A stretch of 64,000 nt of DNA from CAVVDY01 sp963815775 (GCA_963815775.1 CAWFIB010000015.1:1-64000); one strand, 5' to 3'; shown: positions 17,412 to 26,572, numbered from the stretch's first letter. Notes: generated by a model from the letters alone, not told the origin. Program-made: numbers and translations.

Positions 17412-18863
17412 TCATTCCTTAGCTTGCAACAAGGCATCTGCCGTGAATACAGCGAGATCAGTGAACAGGGCCTCGGCCCCAGCTTCTTTTTCCTCGCGAG
17501 GTAGTGCGAGATGTTGTTCGACCCTCGCTTCCATTTGTTGCAGTGCAGAAGCATCCACGGTTGCGGCCAGCGATTGAAACAGCAGGCGGTGGGCATGCTT
17601 GCGCTCCATGACCTCCAGGCCATCCAGAATCTGGCGATGCGCGGGTCCCTCCCAAATTGCCAGGATCATCGCCTCTCGTAGCCAGCGCTCTGCACGATAC
17701 TCGTGCAACGTGCCCATCCCGCCATGCACTTCCATCGCCCACTTGGCGGTTTGCACGGCGACTTCCGCAGTCCAGTACTTTGCCAAGTGGGCAACCAACC
17801 GGAACAGGTGATAGCGGTCTGAATACGGAGGCCTTTCCTGCCACACCTGGTTTAACAGCACAACTGCCTTCCAGGCCAACCTTGAGGCTGCTCGCAGTTG
17901 CCGCAGCCGATCCTCAAATTGACGCCGCATTAACGGTTGTTCGATCAGAGGTTTGCCAAAGACGATCCGGCCTTGAGCAAAGGAAGCCGCATCTGCCATG
18001 GCTCGTTGAGCAAGCGCCACGCTTCCCATACTGTTCGCCACGCGCGATATGTTGAGGACTTCCAGAATGAGATAGATCCCATCCTCGGCCCGGCCAAGAA
18101 GCCAAGCCTCGCTGTCGCGCAATTCAACCTCTCCCGTCGGCACGGAGCGGGTTGCGATCTTGTCTTTGAGGCGTCGAATGGAGTAGTTGAGCTGGCCATC
18201 ACGGCGATATCTGGGAACGAGGAACAGAGCCAATCCGCGCACGTTTCGGGCGCCGCCCTCAGGCCGTGCCGCCACTACCGCTAGTTCCGCTCCGGCATTG
18301 CTGGCAAAGTATTTGTCGCCGGTAAGCCGCCATTGATTTCCGGCTGGGCGAGCCATGGTCTCAACCGTCGCGCCCAGGTCAGAGCCGCCCTTGATCTCGG
18401 TCATCCACGTTGCCCCTTGCCAAACTGCTTCGTCTTTCTGCAACAACCTGGGCAGAAAGCGCTCCTGAAGTTCAGCATCGCCGTGCTTCAAGAGGGGAAC
18501 GAAGGTGCTCAGCGAAACGGTATAGGGGCAGGCCAGCCCGGGGTCGTAAAACGACGTTACATAAATTCCCAAAGCGGCCGGATAAACTGCATTTTCCTCG
18601 GACACACGCCAGATCAAACCGGTCTGATAACCGTGTTTCAGCATCCTCCAATACTCGGGCGAGTACAAAATCTCATCTACTCGCGCCCCGGAAAGATCAA
18701 ACATTCGCAGCGGCGGTGTACCTACACGATCGGTAAGGTCAGAAATAGCCTGACCTTCTTTCTCCCACCAACATTGGTATTGTTGCAGCCAGTCGGGTGG
18801 ACGAAAATCACTCAGCGTGGATTGCAGAAAGCGGAGCGGTGACTGCAGTGTTTCGAAGCTCAC
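17412..18863 (-). CDS. Acyl-CoA dehydrogenase family protein, AidB-like
   Basis: Flavoprotein of 483 residues related to AidB and long-chain acyl-CoA dehydrogenases. Visible elements are WMTEIKGGSDLGATVE (the FAD and substrate loop T-E-x-x-G-S-D), the VARPxGG-like stretch AARPEGGARNVRGLALFLV, and the C-terminal HGGMGTLHEYRAERWLREA followed by IWEGPAHRQILDG, which is the GG-x-G-Y and W-E-G signature of AidB-type members. AidB binds DNA in the alkylation response; whether this one does, or oxidises an acyl-CoA, cannot be decided. At 483 residues it is shorter than E. coli AidB (about 540), the difference lying in the N-terminal part. No operon partner. Confidence 0.85.
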   Translation of the reverse strand: MSFETLQSPLRFLQSTLSDFRPPDWLQQYQCWWEKEGQAISDLTDRVGTPPLRMFDLSGARVDEILYSPEYWRMLKHGYQTGLIWRVSEENAVYPAALGIYVTSFYDPGLACPYTVSLSTFVPLLKHGDAELQERFLPRLLQKDEAVWQGATWMTEIKGGSDLGATVETMARPAGNQWRLTGDKYFASNAGAELAVVAARPEGGARNVRGLALFLVPRYRRDGQLNYSIRRLKDKIATRSVPTGEVELRDSEAWLLGRAEDGIYLILEVLNISRVANSMGSVALAQRAMADAASFAQGRIVFGKPLIEQPLMRRQFEDRLRQLRAASRLAWKAVVLLNQVWQERPPYSDRYHLFRLVAHLAKYWTAEVAVQTAKWAMEVHGGMGTLHEYRAERWLREAMILAIWEGPAHRQILDGLEVMERKHAHRLLFQSLAATVDASALQQMEARVEQHLALPREEKEAGAEALFTDLAVFTADALLQAKE

Positions 18864-18977
18864 AGAGAGAATTATGGACCCCGCACAGTTCGCCTACAAG
18901 CAAACTCATCATCTTCGTCATGCGTACACTGCGGCATTGCGGACCCGAGCAGTGCCGGATAGCTACACCCGCTAGAA

Positions 18978-19162
18978 CTCGGTGAATTCCCTCATCGAGT
19001 CGATGTGATCGACAACTTTCCTCCGTTTGACCCGTGGACGATGCTCTGCAACAGAAGCTGATGAACTGGGGCTACGCGATCTGCGACGCAGCCATGCGGA
19101 AACACTACACCACGAATTGGCCAGCGCCCTCCGGTTTCCCATTTGCCGGCGGCATCGGCTAA
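18978..19162 (+). pseudogene. Patatin-like phospholipase C-terminal remnant
   Basis: Too short and broken for normal gene finding. Frame 3 reads LGEFPHRVDVIDNFPPFDPW to about 19037; after a minus-one shift frame 2 reads ALQQKLMNWGYAICDAAMRK and ends PSGFPFAGGIG with a stop at 19160-19162. The NWGYAiCDAAmR pattern and the Pro-rich FPPFDPW match, as I recall them, the C-terminal tail of bacterial patatin-like phospholipases. The catalytic G-x-S-x-G and D-G-A parts are absent. Family call tentative; coding origin quite likely. Confidence 0.4.
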
Positions 19163-19201
19163 GAACAAGAGCTCGCGTCGGTAGTATCGGAGGAAACTCG
19201 A

Positions 19202-19429
19202 CTAAGCCGAGATGCGGGCGTTACCCGAGGGATTGTCTGTGTCGCGGCGCTGGTCCTGGTCGGAGGAACGTTCCTGTGCGGACGGGGAATCCTCATTGTC
19301 AGCAGCGGCTCTTTTCTTGAACCGCTGCTCCATCCAGAGGCTGCCCACAGTAAAGCCGATCCCCAAGCCACAGAGCAGCACGACCAGCGAGATTATCACC
19401 AGTTGCGTTTCTGAAATCGGCGGGAGCAA
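19202..19429 (-). CDS. Small single-pass membrane protein
   Basis: Protein of 75 residues: a short polar start, a single hydrophobic helix (LVIISLVVLLCGLGIGFTVG) and then a strongly charged, Ser/Asp/Arg-rich tail (KKRAAADNEDSPSAQERSSD). TTG start at 19429 preceded by AGGAG nine bases upstream. The arrangement of helix plus disordered tail and the ribosome site support a real gene, but there is no family assignment and no function can be given. It stands alone, divergent from the CapC gene. Confidence 0.5.
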   Translation of the reverse strand: MLPPISETQLVIISLVVLLCGLGIGFTVGSLWMEQRFKKRAAADNEDSPSAQERSSDQDQRRDTDNPSGNARISA

Positions 19430-19720
19430 GACTGCTTTCTCCTATCACCTGCTCAAGCTTTTACGGCTCAAGCTCCTAACCCTGAGCAATCGCAACCGAG
19501 CTACCATCAGAACCACGATTGCATGGGAGAATTTTAATCTACACCATCTCCTGTCAAATACTGACGTTTATTCGATCCCGTGGTTAGCCCATAAGTCTCA
19601 CCACTTATGCACCGTGGCGCGATTTGTGCCAAACAGAGACCGCCCATCGTCCGCAACAGCCGCTTCCACAATTCTGATAAAACAGAAATGCTGGTCTCAG
19701 TTGCCTGACCGGAATCGCAC

Positions 19721-20437
19721 ATGGTGGATATTCACTGCCACATCCTTCCCGGGGTTGATGACGGCTCCCGTTCCTGGGAGATGACAAAAGAGATGTGCCG
19801 CATCGCCGCCGATGACGGAATCCGCCACATCGTCGCCACTCCCCACTGCAATAATGAGTACCCTTACGACCGCGCCCAATACGAGGCACTGAAGGAAAAG
19901 CTAGAGCAGGCGTCCGAAGGACGAATCGAGTTCAGCGTCGGCTGTGACTTCCATTTCTCCTACGAGAACATCACCGACGCCATCGAAAACCCGAAGCGCT
20001 ACAGCATCAACGGAACGCAATATCTGTTGATCGAATTCAGCGACTACGGCATTCCGCCCAACGTTGCCGAATTGTTGTTCCAGTTCACCAGCCGCGGCAT
20101 GGTGCCTATCGTCACCCATCCCGAGCGCAATCCTCTCCTGGTACGACGGCCTGAAAGGATTCTGGGACTGGTGGACGCTGGCGCGTTGGTCCAAGTCACG
20201 GCCAACTCCATCACCGGGTTTTGGGGAGAGAAAGCGCGGTCTGTCTCCGAATGGCTGTTGCTGCAAGGGGCCGTGCACGTGATCGCCAGCGATGCTCACG
20301 ATCCCAGGCGGCGCCGACCCGTCTTGTCCGAAGCCAGAGCCACGGTAGCAAGAATGCTTGGGGAACAAGCCGCCGAGGATCTCGTGCACAACACGCCACA
20401 GGCGATTGTTGAAGGAAAGCCCTTGTTGAGGGGATAA
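19721..20437 (+). CDS. capC: Tyrosine-protein phosphatase of the CpsB/CapC PHP family
   Basis: Manganese-dependent phosphatase of 238 residues that removes phosphate from BY-type tyrosine kinases, resetting the polysaccharide export machine. Metal-binding motifs of the PHP fold are all present: DIHCHILPGVDDG at 3-15, VATPH near 39, THPERN near 134 and ASDAHD near 190. The natural partner is the Wzc-like kinase at 10714, about 7 kb away on the same strand. The separation by unrelated genes and remnants suggests that the locus was once more compact. Only nine bases separate its stop from the convergent citF stop. Confidence 0.9.
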   Translation: MVDIHCHILPGVDDGSRSWEMTKEMCRIAADDGIRHIVATPHCNNEYPYDRAQYEALKEKLEQASEGRIEFSVGCDFHFSYENITDAIENPKRYSINGTQYLLIEFSDYGIPPNVAELLFQFTSRGMVPIVTHPERNPLLVRRPERILGLVDAGALVQVTANSITGFWGEKARSVSEWLLLQGAVHVIASDAHDPRRRRPVLSEARATVARMLGEQAAEDLVHNTPQAIVEGKPLLRG

Positions 20438-20446
20438 CGAAAGGGC

Positions 20447-22054
20447 CTACTCTGCTCCGCCGGCTTGGGAGGCATAAGGATTTTCCGCCGTCACCTGCCA
20501 TACCGTGTCGATCAGCGTTCCATCCACCCACTTGACCACTGCCACCGGGCGATCTCCCAGGCGCGGCTTTACCGGCTTGCCGCCGCAAATCTTTTCCACT
20601 TCTGCTTTGATCTCCTCAATCGGCCGAATCGGCAACCCTTTGCCCTTCACGGCGTCGAGCAGGTCCTGACGCCGGGGATTGATGGCAATGCCTCGCTCCG
20701 TCGCGACCACGTCGATCAACTCGCCCGGGCCAACTATGGTCGTGACCTCATCCACGATCACCGGAATGCGGTCGCGGAACGAGGGCACCGCCAGAATGGT
20801 GCAGCCCGCAAACAGGCAGTTCTGCCAGCCGCCGATTCCATGCAGCAGCCGCCCATCGGAATGCGTAACCACGTTGGCGTTGAAGTTCACGTCGACTTCC
20901 GTTGCGCCCAGCACGCAGGCATCCACCATCGAGGCGAAGTTTCCCTTGCCGTGGAAGTTGTACGACGTAAACGGCGAGGTCGCGACGTGCCTTGGGTCGC
21001 TGGCGATCGATTGCACGGCGTCAAGGTCGAAGGTCTGGCCGTCGAGGATGTATCCGATCAGCCCCGCTTTCAGCAGATCGACCAGATATTTTGTCGAGCC
21101 GCCGCGCACGAAGCTGGCCCTCACGTTGGCCTCGCCCATCATGCGCGCCAGGTAATCGACAAAGGCCAGGGCAATGCCGCCGGCGCCCGCCTGAAACGAG
21201 AAGCCTTCGCGCATGATGCCGCCGTCGCGCAGGAAGCGTGCAACCAACTCGGCAATCCGCAGGCGGTCGGGGCTGCGCGTGATCTGCGTCGTCCCGCTGA
21301 CAATCTTGGTGGGATCGCCGATCGACGGCACTTCAACGACGTAATCCACGTTATTGCCTTGGATCTGCCAGGGCACGCACGGGAACGGCACCAGGTTATC
21401 GGTGACAACGATGACACGGTCGGCGTAGATCGAGTCGGCCAGCGCGAAACCCAGCGATCCGCAAGCCGACGGCCCATGCGAGCCGTTCGCATTGCCGAAG
21501 AAATCAGCCGAGGGGGCGGCGATGATAGCAATGTCGATGTGGACCTCGCCATCCTGAATCGCCTGCCAGCGGCCGCCATGCGAGCGCAACACGCCCGTTC
21601 CGCGCATGTGCCCATGCGAGCAGAAGTCGCCCAGCGGCCCATTCAGGCTGCCTTCGATGTGATGCACCGCGCCCGACTTCATCAACTCGATCACCGGCTC
21701 ATGACAGGGGAACGAAGCGCTGGGAAACCACCGCAGGTCTTTCACGCCCATGCTTGCCGCGGTTTGCAGCGCCGTCAGCGCCACCTGGTCGCCATTGCGG
21801 AGGTGATGGTGGCTGCTGATGGTCATGCCGTCGCGCAGGTCGCAGAGGCGCAATGCAGTCTCCAGATCGGGCGCGCGCTTATCGCCGTTGAGCGGATAAT
21901 CGCTGTTGCTGCGAATCGGAGGCGCCGCCTTACCCCCGCTGGGCGGATGACCTTCAATGTCGACGAAGGGCGTCTGTTCGCGGCCGTTCACAACGGTTGG
22001 AACGCGGCGACCCAAGGCGTTGGTGACAAGATCAGCGGCCAGGGCTTTGCTCAT
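20447..22054 (-). CDS. citF: Citrate lyase alpha subunit (acyl-ACP:citrate CoA/ACP transferase)
   Basis: Protein of 535 residues, the usual CitF size. In citrate lyase it swaps acetyl-ACP for citryl-ACP before cleavage by the beta subunit. Family stretches include DGMTISSHHHLRNGDQV near residue 75, HGPSACGSLGFALADSIYAD and GGHRRI-like FRDRIPVIVDEVTTIVGPGE. CoA-transferase-fold glycine loops such as RDGGIMREGFSFQAGAGGIA are also present. It overlaps the preceding citDE stop as ATGA and is the last gene of the operon. No citC ligase, citX or citG (prosthetic group) gene is in the window, so activation would depend on genes elsewhere. A citramalate-lyase role is an alternative, since that enzyme has the same subunit plan. 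Confidence 0.88.
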   Translation of the reverse strand: MSKALAADLVTNALGRRVPTVVNGREQTPFVDIEGHPPSGGKAAPPIRSNSDYPLNGDKRAPDLETALRLCDLRDGMTISSHHHLRNGDQVALTALQTAASMGVKDLRWFPSASFPCHEPVIELMKSGAVHHIEGSLNGPLGDFCSHGHMRGTGVLRSHGGRWQAIQDGEVHIDIAIIAAPSADFFGNANGSHGPSACGSLGFALADSIYADRVIVVTDNLVPFPCVPWQIQGNNVDYVVEVPSIGDPTKIVSGTTQITRSPDRLRIAELVARFLRDGGIMREGFSFQAGAGGIALAFVDYLARMMGEANVRASFVRGGSTKYLVDLLKAGLIGYILDGQTFDLDAVQSIASDPRHVATSPFTSYNFHGKGNFASMVDACVLGATEVDVNFNANVVTHSDGRLLHGIGGWQNCLFAGCTILAVPSFRDRIPVIVDEVTTIVGPGELIDVVATERGIAINPRRQDLLDAVKGKGLPIRPIEEIKAEVEKICGGKPVKPRLGDRPVAVVKWVDGTLIDTVWQVTAENPYASQAGGAE

Positions 22055-23292
22055 TGCGCCTCTCCTGGGCTCGACGCCGGCTCAGATAAAAGCCCCATCC
22101 GCCGCGCGCGATCAATCAACTTCAGGGCGCGCTGCACCACGGGAGGATCAATCATCTTCGAACCAACACTTACTACCCCGAGTCCGTGCGCTTGAGCTTC
22201 GGCAAACGCATCTGCGATCTTCTGTGCTTTTTCGATCTCCACCATCGACGGCGCGAATGCCCGATGAATCGTCTGGATCTGCAGCGGATGGACGCAGCCC
22301 ATGCCCTCGAAGCCCATGGCGCGCGACGCCTCTCCCCAGCGCAGCAGGCCTTCGTCATCGGCCACGTCGCCGTAGACCGAGTCGATGGCCTGCAACCCGG
22401 CGGCACGGGCGGCATTCACCAATTTCATGCGGGCATAGAGCGACTCGTTGCCGCCCGCGGTCTTTACCACGCCGAGATCGGCCGTGTAGTCCTCGAGTCC
22501 GATAGTGATCGCCGCGTTGCGAGGCGAAGCATGGGCAATGGCAAACGCGTTCTCAACTCCAAACGCCGACTCCACGATAGGCATCAGCCACAACGGACGC
22601 ATCAATCCCAGGCGCTTCTGGATCTCGCTGATCACTGCATCGACCTCGCGAATCTGTTCCGCGGTTTCGACCTTCGGAATCAAGACCAGATCGGGACATT
22701 GCGGAACAATTTCTTCGAGATCGGCAAGTCCCAGCGGCGATTGATTGATGCGCACTATCCGTTCGCAAGCGCCGAAATCCACCGCCCCCAGCGCATTGCG
22801 AACCAGCAGCCGCGCCACGTCTTTCTCCGCGTGGTGGACCGAGTCCTCCAGGTCGAGGATGATCCCATCCGGCGCATGCAACGCCGCGTTGATGAAGTAT
22901 TTCGGCTCATTGCCGGGAAGATACAACCGCGAGCGCCGCAAACGGTCGCGAGCGGAAGGCGGGGGCAGCGGAAACATCTCCGGCAGGGCAGCCGCTTTGG
23001 GAGTAATACCGGCTCGGCGAACCGCCGCTTCCAGTCGAGCATCGATGACGAACGGCAGCGCGCCTTCATCGACGATAGAAACATAACCATTCGCTACACC
23101 TAGCCTGCCCAGTGCAGCTTGAACCTGGGTACGAATGTCGTCCCCGTAATACGACTCGACGCGCGAGCGCAGCTCGATCTCGATGCCACCGCCGGCGCGC
23201 TCCTCAAAGACAACGTGCAGGTCGGAGCGTACATCCGCTCCGGCGCGCCCCGCTTCTCCCCGACGCAGATTAGTTGCGGCCGCTGACGGCAT
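22051..23292 (-). CDS. citE: Fusion of citrate lyase gamma (ACP, CitD-like) and beta (CitE) subunits
   Basis: Protein of 413 residues with two parts. Residues 1-95 align with CitD without gaps from the carrier site onward (GGGIEIELRSRVESYYGDDI, then VDEGALPFVIDARLEAAVRR). Residues 115-413 are CitE: RRSRLYLPGNEPKYF, GIILDLEDSVHHAEKDVARL, RIVRINQSPLG, LVLIPKVETAEQI and ITIGLEDYTADLG with the acidic metal ligands. At the CitD carrier site, where known proteins have E-S-G/S-D with the modified Ser, this one reads V-R-S-D: the Ser is one residue later and Arg takes its place. The start ATG at 23292 has GGAGG three bases upstream and overlaps the dehydrogenase gene by 23 bp; a longer frame to 23331 is unlikely. 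Overlaps citF. Confidence 0.83.
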   Translation of the reverse strand: MPSAAATNLRRGEAGRAGADVRSDLHVVFEERAGGGIEIELRSRVESYYGDDIRTQVQAALGRLGVANGYVSIVDEGALPFVIDARLEAAVRRAGITPKAAALPEMFPLPPPSARDRLRRSRLYLPGNEPKYFINAALHAPDGIILDLEDSVHHAEKDVARLLVRNALGAVDFGACERIVRINQSPLGLADLEEIVPQCPDLVLIPKVETAEQIREVDAVISEIQKRLGLMRPLWLMPIVESAFGVENAFAIAHASPRNAAITIGLEDYTADLGVVKTAGGNESLYARMKLVNAARAAGLQAIDSVYGDVADDEGLLRWGEASRAMGFEGMGCVHPLQIQTIHRAFAPSMVEIEKAQKIADAFAEAQAHGLGVVSVGSKMIDPPVVQRALKLIDRARRMGLLSEPASSPGEAQ

Positions 23293-24493
23293 AGGCCTCC
23301 ACTGCAACTCCCAGCTTCTCCAGGATCGCATCCGTCATCTCGGTTGTCGACGCCGCGCCCTGGGCGATGGACTTCGCTCCGCCGGAAAGCCGCATCATGT
23401 CATAGGTGCGGACTTTGCCTTCCGCAATCACGGCGGCAATTGCCTGGCGAACGCGATCGGCCTTGGCGCTCTCGCCCAGATGGTGGAGCATCATGGCCGC
23501 GGAGAGAATCATCGCAATTGGATTCACGATGGGAGGATCAAGCTCTGCGTACTTGGGCGCCGAGCCATGCGTGGGCTCGAAAACCGCGACCTCTTCACCG
23601 ATGTTCCCGGAAGCGGCGAATCCCAGCCCGCCGACCAAACCGGCAAAGGCATCGCTGATCACATCGCCAAACAAGTTGCTGGCCACAATCACGCCGTAGT
23701 CTTCCGGGTTCTTGGTGAGCCACATGGTCTGCGCGTCGATGTTGGTGGACCAGAGCTGGACACTGGGATATTGCCGCTGTACTTCCTTCGCCATTTCTTC
23801 CATCATGCCTGAGGTCTCGCGCAGAACATTCGGCTTCTCACAAATGGTGACAGACTTGTATCCGAACTTCACCGCGTGCCGGAAGGCCGCTTGGCAGATG
23901 CGCCGCGCTGCTGGGCGAGTGATAACGCGAACCGAAATCGCCAGCTCGTCGCCCGGAACTTTGTCAAAGGGCTTGAACTTCGGATGCAGGCGAAGCGCCT
24001 CAACCACCTTCTCGGGTGGATTCGTCCACTCCACTCCCGCGTACAACCCTTCCGTGTTCTGGCGGAAGACGACCACGTTGACGTGCGGCTCTTCAAAGCC
24101 ACCGCTGAGCGACTTGCGAATGAAGTTCAGCGGGTTGCCGGGAAACGACAAGCACGGGCGCATGCAGATATCGAGATTGAAGATCTGCCGCATCGACACA
24201 ATAGGGCTGAAGTATTGATGGCCCCGGCTTTTCAGCGCCGGATCGAGTTCGGCTTCCGCTTCCTTCTTTGGCTTCGACGTAATCGCGCCGAACAGCCCGA
24301 CCTTGTGCTTGCGCAGCAACTCGACGGTGCGCTCCGGCAGCGCATTCCCTTGCTTGCGCCAGCATTCCCAGCCGATGTCGGCATGCACATAGTCGGCTTC
24401 AAAGCCCACGGCTTCGAGCACGCGTATCGCTTCCGGCAAAACCTGGTTTCCAATGCCGTCTCCCGGCATGGTGACAATCGTGTGTTTCGACAT
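23270..24493 (-). CDS. Isocitrate/homoisocitrate-type NAD(P)-dependent dehydrogenase
   Basis: Beta-decarboxylating dehydrogenase of 407 residues. It opens with VTMPGDGIGNQVLPEAIRVL and contains the substrate-loop arginine region MRQIFNLDICMRPCLSFPGN, FRQNTEGLYAGVEW, the catalytic Lys/Tyr area CEKPNVLRET, the metal aspartates in NLFGDVISDAFAGLVGGLG and the coenzyme loop EPTHGSAPKYAE. These make it an isocitrate/isopropylmalate dehydrogenase family member, closest in feel to NAD-type isocitrate enzymes. The loop does not allow the R-group of the substrate to be named with confidence. The start at 24493 has AGGAG nine bases upstream; the frame extends to 24562, but those codons lie in a repeat. 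It lies between the aconitase-like and citDE genes in the operon. Confidence 0.83.
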   Translation of the reverse strand: MSKHTIVTMPGDGIGNQVLPEAIRVLEAVGFEADYVHADIGWECWRKQGNALPERTVELLRKHKVGLFGAITSKPKKEAEAELDPALKSRGHQYFSPIVSMRQIFNLDICMRPCLSFPGNPLNFIRKSLSGGFEEPHVNVVVFRQNTEGLYAGVEWTNPPEKVVEALRLHPKFKPFDKVPGDELAISVRVITRPAARRICQAAFRHAVKFGYKSVTICEKPNVLRETSGMMEEMAKEVQRQYPSVQLWSTNIDAQTMWLTKNPEDYGVIVASNLFGDVISDAFAGLVGGLGFAASGNIGEEVAVFEPTHGSAPKYAELDPPIVNPIAMILSAAMMLHHLGESAKADRVRQAIAAVIAEGKVRTYDMMRLSGGAKSIAQGAASTTEMTDAILEKLGVAVEAYAVSGRN

Positions 24494-24524
24494 GATGACA
24501 AACTCCTGATCTTCGGAATTCACC

Positions 24525-24604
24525 ACGGAGACACAGAGGCACAGAGAAGCGGATTCTGACACTCAAAATCAACAATCTTTCTCAGTGTCTCTGTGCGTCT
24601 GTGT
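24525..24604. repeat. Imperfect inverted repeat inside the operon
   Basis: Left arm ACGGAGACACAGAGGCACAG (24525 onward to AGAA at 24548) and right arm TTCTCAGTGTCTCTGTGCGT (24579 onward to 24604) are near-complements, so the transcript between the aconitase-like and dehydrogenase genes can fold into a long hairpin. It ends a few bases before the upstream stop codon and 30 bases before the next start. Similar CACGGAGACACAGAGG arms are a dispersed repeat type in soil bacteria (general knowledge). It could stabilise or attenuate the downstream mRNA. Confidence 0.7.
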
Positions 24605-24607
24605 GTT

Positions 24608-26572
24608 TCATAAGACCGCCGCCGGCTCCACCTTCGCCTTCAATTTCTCCGCTAGAAGATTTTCGATCCCACCCGCAACCACCAGCGATTGCGGCACCGA
24701 ACCCAGCGCCGGAAACGGGAATGTCTCGCCGCAGTAGAGGATCCTGCTGCTCGCGAAATCGACTTCGATGCTGTCTCCCGAGATGATGGTCTTTTTCTTC
24801 TCGGCAATCGCGTTCTCCCACTGCTGGCGCAGATACCCTACAAGCCCCGGCGCTTCAATGCACAGGAAGCCGTTGTTGAACGCATTCCGTAGATAAGTCT
24901 GCGAAAAGCTTCCGGCGATCACCAGTGGAATGCCGGCAAATTTCAGCGCCGTGACCGCCTGCTCCCGGCTTGAGCCGGTGCCAAAATTGAATCCGCTCAC
25001 CACAATGTCGCCCGGCTCCATGCGCGAAGCGAATTGCGGGTCGTAGTTCTCCATCACAACCCGGGCCATCATCTCCGGCGTCATGTCTTCGCGATAGGTA
25101 TAGTCCTTGCCGTAGATGCCGTCGGTATTCAGGTTGTCCTGAGGAAGGAAAACCACGCGGCCTCGCACAACATCGGGAAATCCGGGAAGGATCTCGACCG
25201 TTTCCGCCGCAGCAGGGATGGTGAATTCCTCAAACTGTCTTCTGACCTCTTTGGCGGCCGCGGCAGACGGTCCACAGATATAGCCGGCGACCGCCGAAGC
25301 AGCGACCACCTCTGGGCTGGCGAGATAGCACTGCGCCTCGCGTGATCCCATGCGGCCTTTGAAATTGCGATTGGTCGCCGAGATCCCCACTTCGCCCGGC
25401 TCCAGCAGCCCGGTTCCCAGCCCGATGCACGGCCCGCATCCGGGAGGCAGCGGCTCGGCGCCGGCATCGAGCAGCGTGCGCCAGTGGCCTAGCTTCACCG
25501 CCTCGTCTTCCACTTCCATGCTCGCCGCCGCCAGATAGAACTTCACACTCGGCGCAACTTTCTTTCCGTGCAGTACCCGCGCCGCCGCCGCCAGATCTTC
25601 CAGGCGCGAGTTGACGCACGACACGAGATACGCCTTCTGGATGGCAATCTTCTTCTGCTCAATCTTCGCCAAGGACTGCATGACCTGCACGCTGTCCGGC
25701 CCGGAGACATGCGGCGTCACATCGTTGAGGTCCAGCACAATGCGCCCGGCATAGACTGCATCTGGATCGGGCTTCGGCGGATTCGTCCGCCATTTCAGCA
25801 GCTTGATCTCGGAAATACGGCGGATGTCGTGCTTCCGCAGTACCAGATTGCGGCCTTCCAGGTACCCAATCGTCACTGCATCCACCGGAAACCAACCCGC
25901 CAGCGCGCCCCATTCTGTCGTCATGTTGGCGATGCTCAGTCGCGCGTCCATGTTGAGCGACGCTACGCCCGGGCCACTGAACTCAACCGCTGCGTTGAGC
26001 ACCTCTTCGTGGTTGTAGAGACCGCACAAGGTAATGATGACATCCTTGCCGGTAACCCCGGGCTGCAGCTTGCCCTCCAGCACCACCTGGACGGTTCGCG
26101 GAATCTGCCACCAGAACTCGCCCGTCGCCCAGATCGCAGCCGCGTCCGTGCGCACAACCGGCGTGCCAAGCGCGCCCAGCGCGCCGTACATGTTGGAATG
26201 CGAATCCGAGGCCACGACGAAGCTGCCCGGCAGCACGTAGCCTTGCTCCACCATGATCTGGTGTCCAATGCCCGTGCCCGGAGGATAGAAGTCGATGCCC
26301 TGCTCGCGCGCAAAGGTTTCCATGTTGCGATACTTCGCAAGATTTGACTCCTCGACGTTCTGGATGTCGTGATCGGCGGCGAACACCGGCTGCGACGGGT
26401 CATGCACCCTGGTCGCGCCGACAGCCTTGAACTTCTTCATTACCGCCGAGGTGTTGTCGTGCGTCATCACATGGGCCGGACGAATCGAGAGGAAGTCTCC
26501 CGCACGCAACGGACGCTTCGGGCCTTCGGCCATGTGGGCCTGGGCAATCTTTTCAACGATGGTTTGTCCCAT
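24608..26572 (-). CDS. Aconitase superfamily hydratase, fused large and small domains (homoaconitase-like)
   Basis: Fe-S hydro-lyase of 654 residues interconverting a 2-hydroxy- and 3-hydroxy-tricarboxylate through a cis-ene intermediate. The N-terminal block GDFLSIRPAHVMTHDNTSAV resembles homoaconitase and LeuC-type proteins rather than AcnA/AcnB. Cluster ligands are in LVSCVNSRLEDL and PPGCGPCIGLG (C-x2-C); the swivel domain carries VVSGFNFGTGSSREQA, with the catalytic Ser and Arg. Fusion of both halves in about 650 residues is the layout of fungal homoaconitase. ATG at 26572, with GGAGG nine bases upstream, is preferred over the GTG at 26578. The MmgE/PrpD stop lies two bases upstream. The substrate could be isocitrate/citrate, methylisocitrate or homoisocitrate. 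Confidence 0.83.
   Translation of the reverse strand: MGQTIVEKIAQAHMAEGPKRPLRAGDFLSIRPAHVMTHDNTSAVMKKFKAVGATRVHDPSQPVFAADHDIQNVEESNLAKYRNMETFAREQGIDFYPPGTGIGHQIMVEQGYVLPGSFVVASDSHSNMYGALGALGTPVVRTDAAAIWATGEFWWQIPRTVQVVLEGKLQPGVTGKDVIITLCGLYNHEEVLNAAVEFSGPGVASLNMDARLSIANMTTEWGALAGWFPVDAVTIGYLEGRNLVLRKHDIRRISEIKLLKWRTNPPKPDPDAVYAGRIVLDLNDVTPHVSGPDSVQVMQSLAKIEQKKIAIQKAYLVSCVNSRLEDLAAAARVLHGKKVAPSVKFYLAAASMEVEDEAVKLGHWRTLLDAGAEPLPPGCGPCIGLGTGLLEPGEVGISATNRNFKGRMGSREAQCYLASPEVVAASAVAGYICGPSAAAAKEVRRQFEEFTIPAAAETVEILPGFPDVVRGRVVFLPQDNLNTDGIYGKDYTYREDMTPEMMARVVMENYDPQFASRMEPGDIVVSGFNFGTGSSREQAVTALKFAGIPLVIAGSFSQTYLRNAFNNGFLCIEAPGLVGYLRQQWENAIAEKKKTIISGDSIEVDFASSRILYCGETFPFPALGSVPQSLVVAGGIENLLAEKLKAKVEPAAVL

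Noticed and set aside
20465..22195. Open frame of 576 codons on the plus strand
   Set aside because: It runs antisense to citF and citDE, is very rich in Arg, His and Gln, and has no family features; a shadow of high-GC codon use.
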